From the NCBI GenBank assembly GCA_013368315.1, contig JAACJM010000009.1, forward strand, positions 186,001-250,000: a DNA stretch of 64,000 nucleotides, read 5' to 3'. Origin of the DNA: Tetrapyrgos nigripes. Taxonomy: Eukaryota > Basidiomycota > Agaricomycetes > Agaricales > Campanellaceae. The notes under the pieces are model-generated. The model had not been told where the DNA came from, did no database searches, and saw nothing but the letters and a program-made list of their open reading frames with translations. This document shows, piece by piece, positions 1-10,546 of the stretch. The position numbers and the translations under genes were made by a program. Within the stretch, counting starts at the first letter, position 1. Each line of letters starts with the position of its first letter.

Positions 1-252
1 TCATTTCCCACTGGAAATTCATGTACAAAGCCTAGTCGCCTGGTGGGGACTTTGTCCATGTCCATGCGAGCGAAGAAGAAATGGGGTGGGGGTGAGGGTA
101 AAGGAAAGTGTATGTGGAGTGGAGGGGTAAAAGGTCTGTCAGCGATAACCTGATCGATGAAGGCTGCGGACTAGAGAAAGACGATGGCGTGGACGGGGTA
201 TCTTGAATGGGAGTGGAGAAATTCGGAAGAAAGAGGATGAAGCAGACAAGGG

Positions 253-1520
253 CTAGTATGCCTGGGACTGGGGCGAGCGAATTGCCGCTAATTCAGACTC
301 CAACCGTGCCACTTCTCTCAAAGCTCGATCCCTTTCAAGGCTCGCAACTTCTCTTTCCTTCAGGGCTTGCTCTCTCTGAATTTCAGCGACCAGACGAGGG
401 TGATCTAATTCCTATAGTGAAAAAATCTGAGATGCAATTTCGCCAAATTACTCGAAATATACCTTTCTCCGACACTCCACAGCATCCTTAAACTGCTTCC
501 AATCCTTCTCAAACTCGGCGCTAAGCCCAGGAGCATCTTCTTCCACCTTTTTTTGCATTTCCCTCTTCACGATATAAAACAACTTGAAATGACGCTTCTT
601 CTTTTGCTTAATCTCAACACGTTCGCCTGCAATGGCATTGATAAGGTGCCATATCATCCGAGCGTAGTAGTAACATTGAGAATGCCGAAGTTGATATCGT
701 GGGGCTCTGCGGTGGACGAGGGAGGTTATTACGAGGATTTCCCCCATGGAGACAGAGACACCGTGACTATCCCGAGTACTAGTGTCTCTGGCAGTGGACG
801 GATTTGTGAAATCGAGCTCGGCAAGAAGTTTACAGCCCTTTTTGGTAAAGTCGACGTAGTTGTTGGTGTAGCTGACTCTCAGGGTATCATCAGCCCATTG
901 CTTCCTCGACGAGGAAGACAATGACTCCGAGGATGAACTAGATGAATGGCTTAGGGACGATGCAATTCTACGGCCAACATCGTCAGTAAAGGAAGCAAGC
1001 AGCGTGACGAAAGATACTAACCGGGAGAAGTCTAGCGTCCATCCTGAAGATGAAGCTGGAGTGCCAGATGATAGGGGACCCCCCCTAGTACAGAGTCAAT
1101 ATCAATCTCACTGAAGTACTGGCTCAATCGTACTCACCTTTCATCTTCATCCTCAGGCTCAATGTCCGTGATATGCTCGCGATCAATCTTGTCTCGAGCA
1201 TAATCTAACCTCGTACGCTCAATGATAACATGCCCTTGACATCCTGGCGAGTTCACATCTTTGTAAAACACGACAAGAAACTCATGCCGAGGAGAAGCCC
1301 GACGTTGAATGAACTCAACGCGAGTGACAACGAGATGCGCCGCATCATCGGCGGCATTCTTGAGCCGATTAATCAACTGGGAAGAGTCGTGATATTCTTC
1401 ATACCAGTCAGCTGCATTCAGTTTATGCTGCATATCACGAAAGTTGGCCTCGGTGATAGGAAAGAAGATTTCGGCCGCGCCTGTAGTTTTGGAAGGGTTG
1501 GGATAAGAAGATGGACCCAT
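253..1520 (-). CDS. Unknown two-domain plus coiled-coil family protein, copy A
   Basis: I do not recognise this family. Proposed exons are 1520-1138, 1084-1022, 967-463 and 411-253, giving an open frame of about 369 aa. Exon 1 encodes an N-terminal domain with a YPNPSK start, an EIFFPIT segment, RLKNAADDAAHLVVTR, HEFLVVF and IIERTR. The third exon encodes a second domain with WADDTLRVSYT, LAELD, GEILVITSLVH and the hallmark QCYYYARMIW. The last exon is a charged heptad-rich coiled coil ending shortly after LESELAAIRS. Four other near-complete copies in the window (1773-4334 and 23767-26312) share this architecture and the intron between the two domains. Copy A is the most divergent: it has an additional small exon and a serine-rich linker. 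No signal peptide or membrane segment is visible, so an intracellular protein is inferred. Function unknown. Confidence 0.7.
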
Positions 1521-1772
1521 TGACAGACTCGATAGGGCTTGGAGGGCTGAGTGAGAAAGCTGGAAAGAACTGACATGACTCTTACAAGGCTTGTATACCT
1601 ACGAGACAGGCAGCAACGGTGCATGCACAACGAGGATGGAGACGCCTTGTCCTAGCGCTTTGTAATGGCCTCGAGGCCCGTAGATGGTAACAAGCGTATT
1701 GGGTCAGCTCTATAGATGTACGTAAGGATCAAAAGCATAAACTGACATAGGGAAACAAAGGTAGAGCAGCAA

Positions 1773-2917
1773 TCAACGTGTGCTATGCGCGGATGCAAGT
1801 CGACGGAGTTCAGCCAATTCGCTTTCCAGCACCTGTACTAGATCGAAAGCCTCATCCCGTCTACTCTTGGCTTCCTGTAGCTGAGCCCAAGCGCTGTCCC
1901 TCTCGGCTTCGGCTTCTCGTAGTGGTCTCTCAAGTATCTGAAAATGTAGAGTCAGACCACTGAATTCGGGTTTAATGACAATATGAACCTCTCTTTGATG
2001 ATCTACACTAGTTCTGAAATCTCTCCAGACTTCATCATACTTTTCCTTCACGACAAGAGCGTCATTCGCCACGTTTGACTGCACCTTCTGCTTCACTTCT
2101 GCAAACGCAACTCTCCTGCACCGCAGCATAGGTTCTGCGTTGATACCTGCAAGCATGTTGGCAATCTTCCAGATCATCCGCGTATGATAGTAAGCTTGGG
2201 CATGGTAGAGACGATAATGTGGAGTATGGGCATGGACCAGAGCGGTTAACACGAGGATTTGTCCTACAGTGAGTCTGTGTTGATGCATCGTGGCGTCGAT
2301 CTCTGCCAGTGTTATATATCTGCTCGACACGAGCTTCTTGAGGCCATCGACGTTGCGAGTACAACTGACTCTGAGTAGGTCGTCGGTAAACCGTTCTCTC
2401 CGTGAAGTTGACCGGGGATTAGAAGGACTGGGAGTAACACTAACTTGAATAAGCAACAACAGATTTATGCAGCGATAGGCGCTTACCTGTCTACGTCTTC
2501 ATCTCCCAGATCACCAATGCGACTGAGGTTGATCTTCTGCTGCACATAGTTTTCTGGGCGCGTGCGTTCGATAATGAAGTAGTTTCCACAGTCACTTGCG
2601 TCTACGTCTTGGAAGAAAACGACTATGAATTCGTGCATAGGACGTGCTTGACATTGGCAATACTGCAAACGAGTGACAACGAGGTGAGAAGCGTCGTCTC
2701 CAGCATTTTTGAGACGCAGAACCAAGCGCGAGGTGTCACGGTGCTCCTGAAAGCCCTTCTTCAGTAAATACTTTGTATCCACGAAGGATTTATCGGTGAC
2801 AGGAAATAATATTTCTCCTGCACCAGCTAGTTTGGATGGATTGGGATATGAAGGTCGCTCTTTCGAGAAGAACCGGAAGAGTTGGGATAAGAGTTTAGAC
2901 GGGCTGAAGGACAACAT
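1773..2917 (-). CDS. Unknown two-domain plus coiled-coil family protein, copy B
   Basis: Exons 2917-2487, 2439-1989 and 1937-1773 splice to an open frame of about 348 aa. The N-terminal domain carries YPNPSK, GEILFPVTDKSF, RLKNAGDDASHLVVTR, HEFIVVFFQDVD and FIIERTRPE. The second domain has FTDDLLRVSCTRN, YITLAEIDATMH, GQILVLTALVH, HYRLYHAQAYYHTRMIW and the KQKVQSNV segment. The C-terminal exon encodes a coiled coil (PLREAEAERDSAWAQLQEAK onward, ending LAELRRL). The 51-nt intron before the coiled coil is in frame here but 52 nt in copy D, which supports it being an intron. Its donor is unusual (GTTCAT). Gene C lies just upstream on the same strand. Function unknown. Confidence 0.72.
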
Positions 2918-3236
2918 AGCTGGTTTATTGGATACAAAGGAAGGGATATAAACCAGGCCGAGCTAAGCCTCATGGTAGCAGGCTGGCCATGCACTTCATT
3001 TTGCTACTCAAAAAAGAAAGGCATCGGTCTGATGTTACATCCGATGTATACAAGGTTTTTTCACACGGCCTCCTATGTAGGTCACGACCGCCTGCCTTTT
3101 TAGGAGCCACCGTCTGAAAAACGGCCTCCGGCATTGCAAAAAATTTCCAAAAATCGACATAATGATACATACGATAAAGTTAAAAACATTGCCGCGATGG
3201 AAGAACCTTCCAGTGTCTTCGCTGCCTGTCTCTTGT

Positions 3237-4334
3237 CTATCCCTGGCCCCATACGCTTTGTGATTGGTTGAGCTGTTCGGCCAAGCGTGCTTTTTCATCT
3301 TCCAAGGATTTCATCAAAGCTATTGCCTCGTCTCTCTGAATCACAGCCTCATCTCTCATAGTCCGAGCTCTCGCTGCGTCGGCTATGGCATTCCGATAAT
3401 ATCGTTGATGCTCCTATACGTATATCAGGGTCAAAGAGCTGCTCGTAGCTGGTTGAAACACGTTACCTCTCTGTGTCGAGCCACCTCTTCCACGAAATCA
3501 TCCCATCTCTCCTCAAATGCGCTCTTAACTTCAGGTGCACCCCGGATGACCTCAGCCTTCATTCTGTCCATCATCCGTCCAAAAACATTTTGCCTTCGCT
3601 GCCCTCCTGCTACTTGTACATTGGACCCTACAGCCATGTTGACGACCTGCCAGATCATTCGGGCATAGTAGTAGCATTGACTGTCGCAAAGACGATAATA
3701 TGGAACACGGCTTTGAAGGACTGCAGTCAATACAGCCAATTGGCCCATGGTGAACCTATCCGTGTGTTCAGCACCATCCACTTGAAGTTCAGCTAATTTG
3801 ATCCAGCCTCCCGGCATAAGCTCCTCAAGGTCCCTGTAGTCCCCAGTACAGCTGACATGCATGATGTCTTCAGCGAACCGTTTCTTCCAGGAAAAAGGAG
3901 TACTAAGATGGCATTGTTATTGACATCTGGAATGCACGCATTCGACAGACCGGACCGAGCACGTACCTTCTTTCCACAAACGTATCCGACAAATTGCGTT
4001 CCAAGACGGCAAAGTTTTCGCGACGTTGTGGACCCTCTGAACTATCCCTGTGGCCAAATCCGCCGCTACCTCCACGCCTGAAGACAACGACGACGAATTC
4101 GTGGAAAGGCTTGATTCGGCGTTGCATGTATTCCACACGAGAGATGGAGAGATGGGTACCATCGTTTCTAGCGTTGATGAGACGATGCATTAACGCTGAC
4201 GGATTGCGCGAGTCTTGAAAGGATTTTGACCTGTGCTGTCCTCTGGGGATGGAGGTGTTGTCTGGGGGAAAGAAGATTTCTGTTGTGCTGGTGTCTACTT
4301 GGAATTCCAAGGCTGGCTCAAGTGGCAAGGGCAT
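3237..4334 (-). CDS. Unknown two-domain plus coiled-coil family protein, copy C
   Basis: Exons 4334-3967, 3902-3467 and 3413-3237 give an open frame of about 326 aa. The N-terminal domain has TTEIFFPPD, LMHRLINARNDGTHLSISR, KPFHEFVVVVF and FAVLERNLSD; the family's IIERTR is replaced by AVLERN. The second domain has WKKRFAEDIMHVSCTGD, WIKLAELQVDG, MGQLAVLTAVLQ, QCYYYARMIWQVVNM and a VAGGQRRQ motif shared with copy E. The tail exon is a coiled coil containing RDEAIALMKSLEDEKA and ends SVWGQG. C and E form one subgroup and B and D the other, so the B-C pair predates the segmental duplication. Function unknown. Confidence 0.7.
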
Positions 4335-5177
4335 TTTCGTCCTACGAGCTGAAGGATAGAGAAGATGTTAAATACGTTTTATTGATACTTTTGCTCACAG
4401 CTTTCAAGAATCAAGTTAACTATCCATGACTTCTACTACGATCTAATGATGTCTTCTATGATAAGGTAGTATATAAAACAGTCGGTCTGACACTGGCACC
4501 GACGCCCCAGGACGATGCTATAAATGTTCTCCTATACTCGAGACAATTCAATATCTGCCAAAGCGGTTCCTTTAGGTGCATTACATAGACAGGCCTTTGT
4601 AATTGCAATAGGGTTCAGAATAGATCGAAGCTTTTGTATGAATTGGGGTATCGTCATATGCTTATCACATATCACTGGAAGTTGCAACTCCGAGTTCAAG
4701 ACCAGTGCAGGAAGCGGAGTTACATAGCATGGAGATTTCGTAGTTATCGGTGCTCCCCAAGACTTGACGTCGGTTCAACAGTCTAATTGGGAGAAAAGGA
4801 GGATTTATCGATGGAAGGATCTGAACTGGTCGAAAGAGCGCATTCATCTGGCAGTTGTAAGTGACGGGCACAACCCAACTTTACGGCGAAAACAGAGAGA
4901 CAAGGGAGTGGAGTAGTGATTAAAGGTTTGCTTGCCTATAGTAGACAGATATCCAAGAAATGACAGTGAATCTATCTATATGCTTGACATACACACCACA
5001 CGGAAGGACTGAGTTGGGTAATTACTCCCTTCGTCTCCTCTGCTCTTTTGTATGCCACCATCAAAGACTCTGCCAAACGCGCCCTTTCGCTTGACTTCTA
5101 CTCTTCGGTGGACGATGAACGAACAAAGGTAGGTTCCCAGGAATGAGGAAATACTACGTGTGGTCCCTGGTAAAGGA
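4335..5177. other. Intergenic spacer, duplicated at 26313-27212
   Basis: No convincing gene. It contains the shared upstream region of copies C and E and an AT-rich stretch with TATA-like sequence (tatataaaac near 4470). Short open frames here are poorly conserved between the two copies, which argues against coding. Confidence 0.6.
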
Positions 5178-6191
5178 TCACTCTTGGTAAGGATACTGGA
5201 ATTTATCCTGGTCTTTCCGCCTCCAGAGCTTCTTCCTGCGGGAGTTATAGAGTCAGACGTCATGCCAGATATGAAGAGTATGCGTAAGAGAAAGACAGAC
5301 GTACTTCTTCTTGGTGGGTATGTGCTCAGCAAATACTTCCACACAATATTTGGATTTGAATTGACGAATAAAACGCGGGTCCCTAGTTGCGTTCCGAAAA
5401 AAGTTAGCTTCGATCCTGAAGATATGAAAGACAGAAGAATGATGGACACTCACCAAAGCTCGCTAGCAATCCCCAAATCCTTGCAACATCTCATCAATGC
5501 GTTACTCTTGACGGACTCCGTGGCAGTGGGTATACCAGTAGGGTCAAAATATTCTTGTTCTCCCCGAGCAATGGCCACGAGACTGTACAAAACAAATGTA
5601 TGTAAGCCGACGAAAAGAGAAAGAAAGGCAAGACACGTACCGGCCTAGACAAACCAACGCGTATTCTCTGCTGACAACCTTTGGCCCTACGTTCGTTTCA
5701 CTTCGAGGTGCTAAACCCCAGCCTCCGGGTCCGAAAGCACGGTTGAGTATTCGGCGGTACTTGATTTCGGGGAGGTAAATGAGACCGTCTGAATGGAACA
5801 ACGGTAGAAGTTGAGAATCAGAGAATAAGCCGCAAAAATCTGACTACTCACCAGGCTTCATCTCAATGTCCATGGGATCAATTGGAGCCATCAAAATGTC
5901 TGCAATTTCTTTCGGAAAAGCTTCCTGAGAAAGCCCTTGGTAAGACTTGGACCAGTCTGTTCCTGCTTCTCCGGTTCCATTTCCAATATCTGAAGGGGGA
6001 GGTACTTCGGAAGTGACTTTGAATCCGTTAGGTGTTGTTGCAGTTGGTGCAGTCTTAGGAGTTGACAGCGGGGCTTCTGTACTATATGTTGTTGGGTGTG
6101 CACGAAGCACTGATGCTGCAGGAAGTCGTGCAGGTCCTGCCAGGGAGTTGACTGCCCTTCTAGTGCCAGCAGAGGCCAATAGACGCAACAT
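5178..6191 (-). CDS. MGM101: Mgm101-type mitochondrial DNA maintenance/recombination protein
   Basis: Mgm101 is a Rad52-like single-strand DNA annealing protein of mitochondrial nucleoids, needed for mtDNA maintenance. Five exons (6191-5852, 5788-5641, 5582-5454, 5382-5305, 5235-5178) splice to 250 codons plus stop. Residues 1 to about 35 are rich in Arg, Ala and Ser, like a mitochondrial targeting peptide ([19 protein letters not shown]). The Mgm101 core is unmistakable: [92 protein letters not shown] and the basic C-terminal [11 protein letters not shown]. All splice sites are GT..AG and phases agree. The gene abuts the segmental duplication; a short peptide resembling its C-terminus recurs near 28780. 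Confidence 0.95.
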
Positions 6192-6376
6192 GAAAGGGAC
6201 AGACGTCGACGTGGGTGGTCGCGTCTAGTCCGACAAAAAAAAATTCGGCACCTATACACGTGACCTTTCCGTGCCTTCAGTGTTCACCGCCTTCACCGGT
6301 CACTGACCAAGCACTGACTCGCTGTATAGAACAGGTGCAATAGTCAATCCGGCGGTAAGAGAACACGTTTAAAAAT

Positions 6377-6955
6377 TTGCCTTATAGCGTCCAATCTTGC
6401 GTCACAGATGGCCCCTCCTACCATCAAACTCTCCAACGAGCGGGAGTCCTTGCCGAGATACGTTTACTGTTGCTCAAGAGCATAGAAGATTTCCTTAACC
6501 GCCACGTAAATCATTTGCAGCATCTCAATCTGTGCCATATCTTCACTTCAGGCGTGGAATTGATGAAGCTGTTTGAAATCGCCAAAAACGTTAGACATCC
6601 CTCTTGGCCGTCACTCCGACTAGGTACGCTCATATCTGGTCAAGTTGACGGTTTCAATTCACACGACCGCAGAACTACACCTCCATTGAGGTCTATATTT
6701 GCCTCGACTTCTTGCAATACGCTGGTTCTTTGCCTGATTCTAATGTCATTGCGTCGATGATCCATTCACGAGTCCGCTCTCCTATCGGTACACCAAGCAG
6801 CAGCGCATAAAGTTGCGAATTTGACTATTTTCATGCACGCCAACACCTTGTCCCAGGAGAAGCCGGATGCAGATCAAGTGAGGGATTATAAAGCTGAGGT
6901 GGATGCTTGTTTGTTGCAGCAGGGCGTTGAGCTGCGGGACTTGATCATAAAATAG
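6377..6955 (+). pseudogene. F-box/LRR-like gene remnant (3' part)
   Basis: The forward strand encodes LRR-like text (FLNRHVNHLQHLNLCH, then a WPSLRLG segment) and ends in a typical fungal F-box protein C-terminus (EKPDADQVRDYKAEVDACLL, then GVELRDLIIK and a stop near 6955). The pieces are in different frames, with a stop after the IASMIHSRVRSP segment near 6795 and no plausible intron joining them. There is no N-terminal F-box. I read this as a truncated, frameshifted relic. Confidence 0.5.
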
Positions 6956-7418
6956 AGCTGTGGTTCTCGGAGACATACGTGTCCGAGTATTCTTGGATGG
7001 TACCTCTTCAGTTTGAATTGAAAGGTTACTGGGGCAGGGGCAAATTTGATGTCATTGTCAGTCGCTGCTTCCCCTTTCTACGTTTCTTCCCTTGCTACCT
7101 CTCAGTCTTTACATCCACCCAATTTGGCCCCTCAGGCGAGCACTGTTTCCATTTGCTTACTGCTTTGATTTTCTTGAGACCAGTTATGTCCCCAGATGCA
7201 CCAAGTCTAAAGTCTAATCGTAATATAAGCCTAAGTTGACTTGTAACTGAAATGTATCAAGTGTGCAATATGAACAGAGCTTACAATTACATTTGTCTTC
7301 GACGAAAAGAAAAGCCAACTACACATATAGGAAAGATAGTATGGAGCAGTTCACGATGTGGCCGCTACCTTTGCACAAATCCCGGATTTTTTTTTGTCTT
7401 ACAGAAACGTTGCTTTTG
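6956..7418. other. Non-coding stretch between F-box relic and inverted copy F
   Basis: No coding region, repeat array or RNA gene recognised. Homology to the unknown family starts abruptly at about 7419. Confidence 0.5.
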
Positions 7419-8150
7419 ACTCAGAGTCAGTTGTACTCGCAACATCGATGACCTCAAGAAGCTCGTGTCGAGAAGATATATAACACTGGCAGATATCGAC
7501 GCCACGATGCATCCATTCAGACTCAGTGTTGACCAAATCTTTGTGTTAACCGCTCTGGTCCATCCCCATACTCCACATTATCGCCTCTACTACGCCCAAG
7601 CCTGTTATCATACACGGATGATCTGGAAGATTGCCAACATGCTTGCAGGTATCAACGAAGAGTCTATGTTGCGGTCTAGGAGAGCTGCGTTTGCGGAAGC
7701 GAAGCAGAAAGTGCAATCAAACGTGGTGAATGACGCTCTTGTCATGAAGGAAAAGTTTCATGAAGTCTGGAGATCGGATTTCAGAGCTAGTGTAGATCAT
7801 CGTTCACATTGTTATTAAACCCGAATCCAAAAGTTTTGACTTTACATTTACAGATATTTGACCGACCACTACGAGAAGCCGAAGCCGAGAAGGACAGCGC
7901 TTGGGCTCAGCTACAGGAAGCCAAGAGTAGACGGGATGAGGCTTTTGATCTTGTACAAGTGCTGGAAGGTCAATTGGCAGAACTACGTCGTGCATCCACG
8001 CATAGCACTAAGCACACGTTGATTACGTTGATTGCTGGCCTGCTCTACTTAGTTTCCCTATGTCAGTTTAACGTATGTACATCTATAGCGCTGACTCAAA
8101 ACAATACACAGAGCGGTCTATGGAGCCGTGTTATATACACTGAGACTTGA
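7419..8150 (+). pseudogene. Inverted, truncated copy F of the unknown two-domain family
   Basis: This is a partial copy of the B/D-type gene in opposite orientation. It starts abruptly inside the second domain (RVSCTRN), so the N-terminal domain is missing. It keeps the YRLYYAQACYHTRMIW hallmark and the KQKVQSNVVNDALVMKEKF segment. Relative to copies B and D it has one extra codon after EVW (TGG AGA TCG) and lacks 8 nt (AAAGAGAG) at the exon-intron junction near 7801, which removes the normal exon end. The coiled-coil exon follows from about 7854 (RPLREAEAEKDSAWAQLQEA). Homology continues into the normal 3' flank to about 8100. It is a broken duplicate, not a functional gene. Confidence 0.75.
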
Positions 8151-8203
8151 ATGATGCCTAGCCTTCTAACAGTTGGCACACACACCTCGGCTTAACACAA
8201 ATC

Positions 8204-9904
8204 TTACAACCTGGTTAGACGATAGTCATCTTCCGTCACCTCGAGTCCCTCCTCCGCCTTCGCTGCCTCCAACAACCTCTCCAACAACCTTATCCATTCC
8301 CGTCTTCCTTCCATCCCACCAGCCTCGCCTACTCCCTTAACCCACCTCTCCGCCTCCCCTCTCCTCTCCAACTCCTTCCAGAACTTTCTCATAAGAGTCT
8401 GGTTCTTCTGAGTAAGCAACTTCTTCTCCCACTCCGGCACGACCACCCGTCCCGAAATCCCTTCAACAGCACCAGGTCCAGAGCTAGGATACCTACTCGC
8501 ATCTGCAAACTTGTACAATTCGTCCCGATAGATAAATTGCTCGGGACCCTCCACGAATCGATGCCATTCGCGTATGATACGTTTTCTTTCATCCTCTTCA
8601 GACATTTCTGGGCTGGAGAGTCTGTGCTTCAGCTCTTTCCACCTTGAAAGGACCCCGTCTGTCTCTTTTTGGAGATCAAATGTGTGAGGATTCCCAAAGA
8701 CGTGTACCACTGCTCGGGCTTGGGCTTCTACGGTACGAAAAACCGCAGCTCGCACCGTGATGCCCACAAACGCGAGACTGAGATCCGGGGAAGGGGATAG
8801 CGAAGACGACGTCAAGGCTGAAGTATCCACTGAGCTTGGGCTTGTAGAAGTCAACGGAAAGATATGGCTTGCCAAAGGAAAGACGGTATGCGTCGATTTC
8901 CACAAATCATCTGGCAATGGTGGAACGGTAGCTGGCGGTATACCATTCTCGCAGATGGAGGTATCATCAAAGAAGGGAAGCGCCAGTTGGTATCCAGTAC
9001 CCAGAATAACGAAATCAACTCCTTTCTCTATGACACCGTCGTCGAATACGACTGTGTCGGCATCTCGCAGTTCGACTAGGCGTCCACGGGTTTGGATTCC
9101 ATTGCTGAATTGGGGTGCTTCACCACCGCCAGTCACGGAATGCAAGATCACGTCCGCAACACCGTGCAACGCCAACTCGCGAGAGATGTCTGTTCCAGAC
9201 GCCGATCCACCGACAACTAACAATTTCCTGATCTTCCTGTCCCGAGGTATGGGTAGACTCTGCGGGTTCCGATACCACACCGAATGCATCGCGTTCCCTG
9301 CGTCCAGCCACTGGTCTATCCCTGGGACAGAAGGATATAGTGGCTTGTGATAATGTCCATTAGCGATGATGACAAAGTCGAAAAACTCGGCCTCTCCAGT
9401 CGACAGTTTGACCTTCCATTTTCGCTTCTTTGGGGTACTGGTAGTAGAAGTGTCGATAGAGGACTCGTCTGTCCGTCTGATAGAGTCGACCCGGGTGTTT
9501 AGTCTGATGTAGGGTTTGAGCTTGAAATGCTCTGCATAGGATTCCGAGTACTTTTGGACCTGAGAGGCTTTCGGAAATACGGGTGTTGAAGGTGGATACC
9601 AGAAACTGTCGAAGCCCATAATGGGATGAGCTACGTTCGTTATGAGAGAGTCGTAGAGAGGTGTTTCGGGAGGATTGGTTGTTGGAGGTGCAGGAAGCCT
9701 AGGTGCGTGTAAACATGAGTCGGGTGCCATTGAAATGGCAGTAAGGAGAAAAAAGAAAGCGTACCAAACACCACCGAGACCTTCTCTTGCTTCATACGAT
9801 ACAGGCTGCCATATCCCTCGTTCAAACTGTGGAGACTGAACGATGGTTTTTAAACTGGCAAGACCGGCCGCTCCGCCTCCGCCCACAATGCAGATTCGTT
9901 TCAT
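8204..9904 (-). CDS. FMO-type flavin-containing monooxygenase
   Basis: Predicted FAD/NADPH-dependent monooxygenase of the fungal FMO-like group. From the start at 9904 the protein opens with MKRICIVGGGGAAGLASLKT, a Rossmann FAD-binding glycine motif. GGVW and TPLYDSLITNV follow. The FMO-like signature region reads FVIIANGHYHKPLYP, and a second Rossmann motif (LVVGGSASGTDISREL) should bind NADPH. VDFVILGTGYQ is the conserved ATG/GTGY-like motif. A 66-nt intron (9764-9699) is very likely: it begins GTACGC, ends CACCTAG, has no stop, and its removal restores GGVWLPAP. The mature frame is about 544 aa. An upstream in-frame ATG at 10006 exists, but the extension looks non-conserved. Substrate cannot be inferred. 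Confidence 0.88.
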   Translation of the reverse strand: MKRICIVGGGGAAGLASLKTIVQSPQFERGIWQPVSYEAREGLGGVWYAFFFLLTAISMAPDSCLHAPRLPAPPTTNPPETPLYDSLITNVAHPIMGFDSFWYPPSTPVFPKASQVQKYSESYAEHFKLKPYIRLNTRVDSIRRTDESSIDTSTTSTPKKRKWKVKLSTGEAEFFDFVIIANGHYHKPLYPSVPGIDQWLDAGNAMHSVWYRNPQSLPIPRDRKIRKLLVVGGSASGTDISRELALHGVADVILHSVTGGGEAPQFSNGIQTRGRLVELRDADTVVFDDGVIEKGVDFVILGTGYQLALPFFDDTSICENGIPPATVPPLPDDLWKSTHTVFPLASHIFPLTSTSPSSVDTSALTSSSLSPSPDLSLAFVGITVRAAVFRTVEAQARAVVHVFGNPHTFDLQKETDGVLSRWKELKHRLSSPEMSEEDERKRIIREWHRFVEGPEQFIYRDELYKFADASRYPSSGPGAVEGISGRVVVPEWEKKLLTQKNQTLMRKFWKELERRGEAERWVKGVGEAGGMEGRREWIRLLERLLEAAKAEEGLEVTEDDYRLTRL

Positions 9905-10546
9905 TACATTGTTGTTAACGGAAGGTTGAAATGATTCCGAGATAGATTCTGCAGAATTGGATGAATGAGGTTGGAAACGACAGTCAGACTCTGCGGCAAA
10001 ATACACTCACCTTGGAGCCCCATTACACAGACCGTTCGAGACAAGATAAGCCGATGCCATTACTCAGTGCATAGATACAATTAGGAAAGCAAGACAATGT
10101 CATATTGCGGTGGAAGAGTCTCAAATCGCGCAAAAACGCGCCACGGTCACGGCTATGAGTATATAGACTCTAGCAAGACTGTAGCGAAGTACCGAGCGTA
10201 GAGTCTACCTCTGAAAGGGACACTGAAATTATAGGTGCGCACTCCAATTTCATCGATATTTTGCTCTCCACAGAACGTCAAAAAAGGGTTCGAGATGGCC
10301 AGAGCGAGCGGAAGAGCGTCAAGTCGTTAAGCGGAGTCTGAATTGAGCAAAAACGCGGACGCGACGCAAATGAAACGGTCGTGCCATACTCTCAACGTTG
10401 ATGTTTTAGTCCTTCCAGATCAAGTTTCCACTGCATTATGTATGAAGTTAGATTGCTCATGGCAATAATACAGAATAGTTTACATAGTAATGAAAAACCC
10501 AGCCAAATTTTCTAGTAGGATGTATGGAAAATCAAGAACGGACGGC
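9905..10546. other. Intergenic region between the FMO gene and ATG29
   Basis: No gene seen. It contains a short inverted repeat, agactct (10165-10171) and agagtct (10200-10206), around a gtaccgagc core. A related arrangement occurs at 31408-31443. Confidence 0.5.

Larger units (their letters stand above)
1657..5140. repeat. Segmental duplication, proximal copy (partner 23667-27205)
   Basis: Genes B and C and the non-coding DNA between and beyond them reappear in the same order and orientation at 23667-27205. Homology starts sharply at a shared gctttgtaatg near 1657/23667. It runs through both genes and through the shared upstream spacer (for example the 'cgacgcc...aggt/acg..gc.ataaatgttc' stretch near 4500 and 26500) and reaches the 3' flank of MGM101 near 5140. 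I judged the boundaries by eye; identity is high but with many substitutions and small indels, so this is not a very recent duplication. Confidence 0.8.

Noticed and set aside
8757..9350. 197-aa frame on the plus strand
   Set aside because: Lies wholly opposite the flavin monooxygenase coding exon; no independent signal.
9699..9764. Treating the FMO frame as intron-free
   Set aside because: The 66-nt stretch has clean GTACGC and CACCTAG ends and inserts a hydrophobic segment between GGVW and the next conserved block; an intron fits better.
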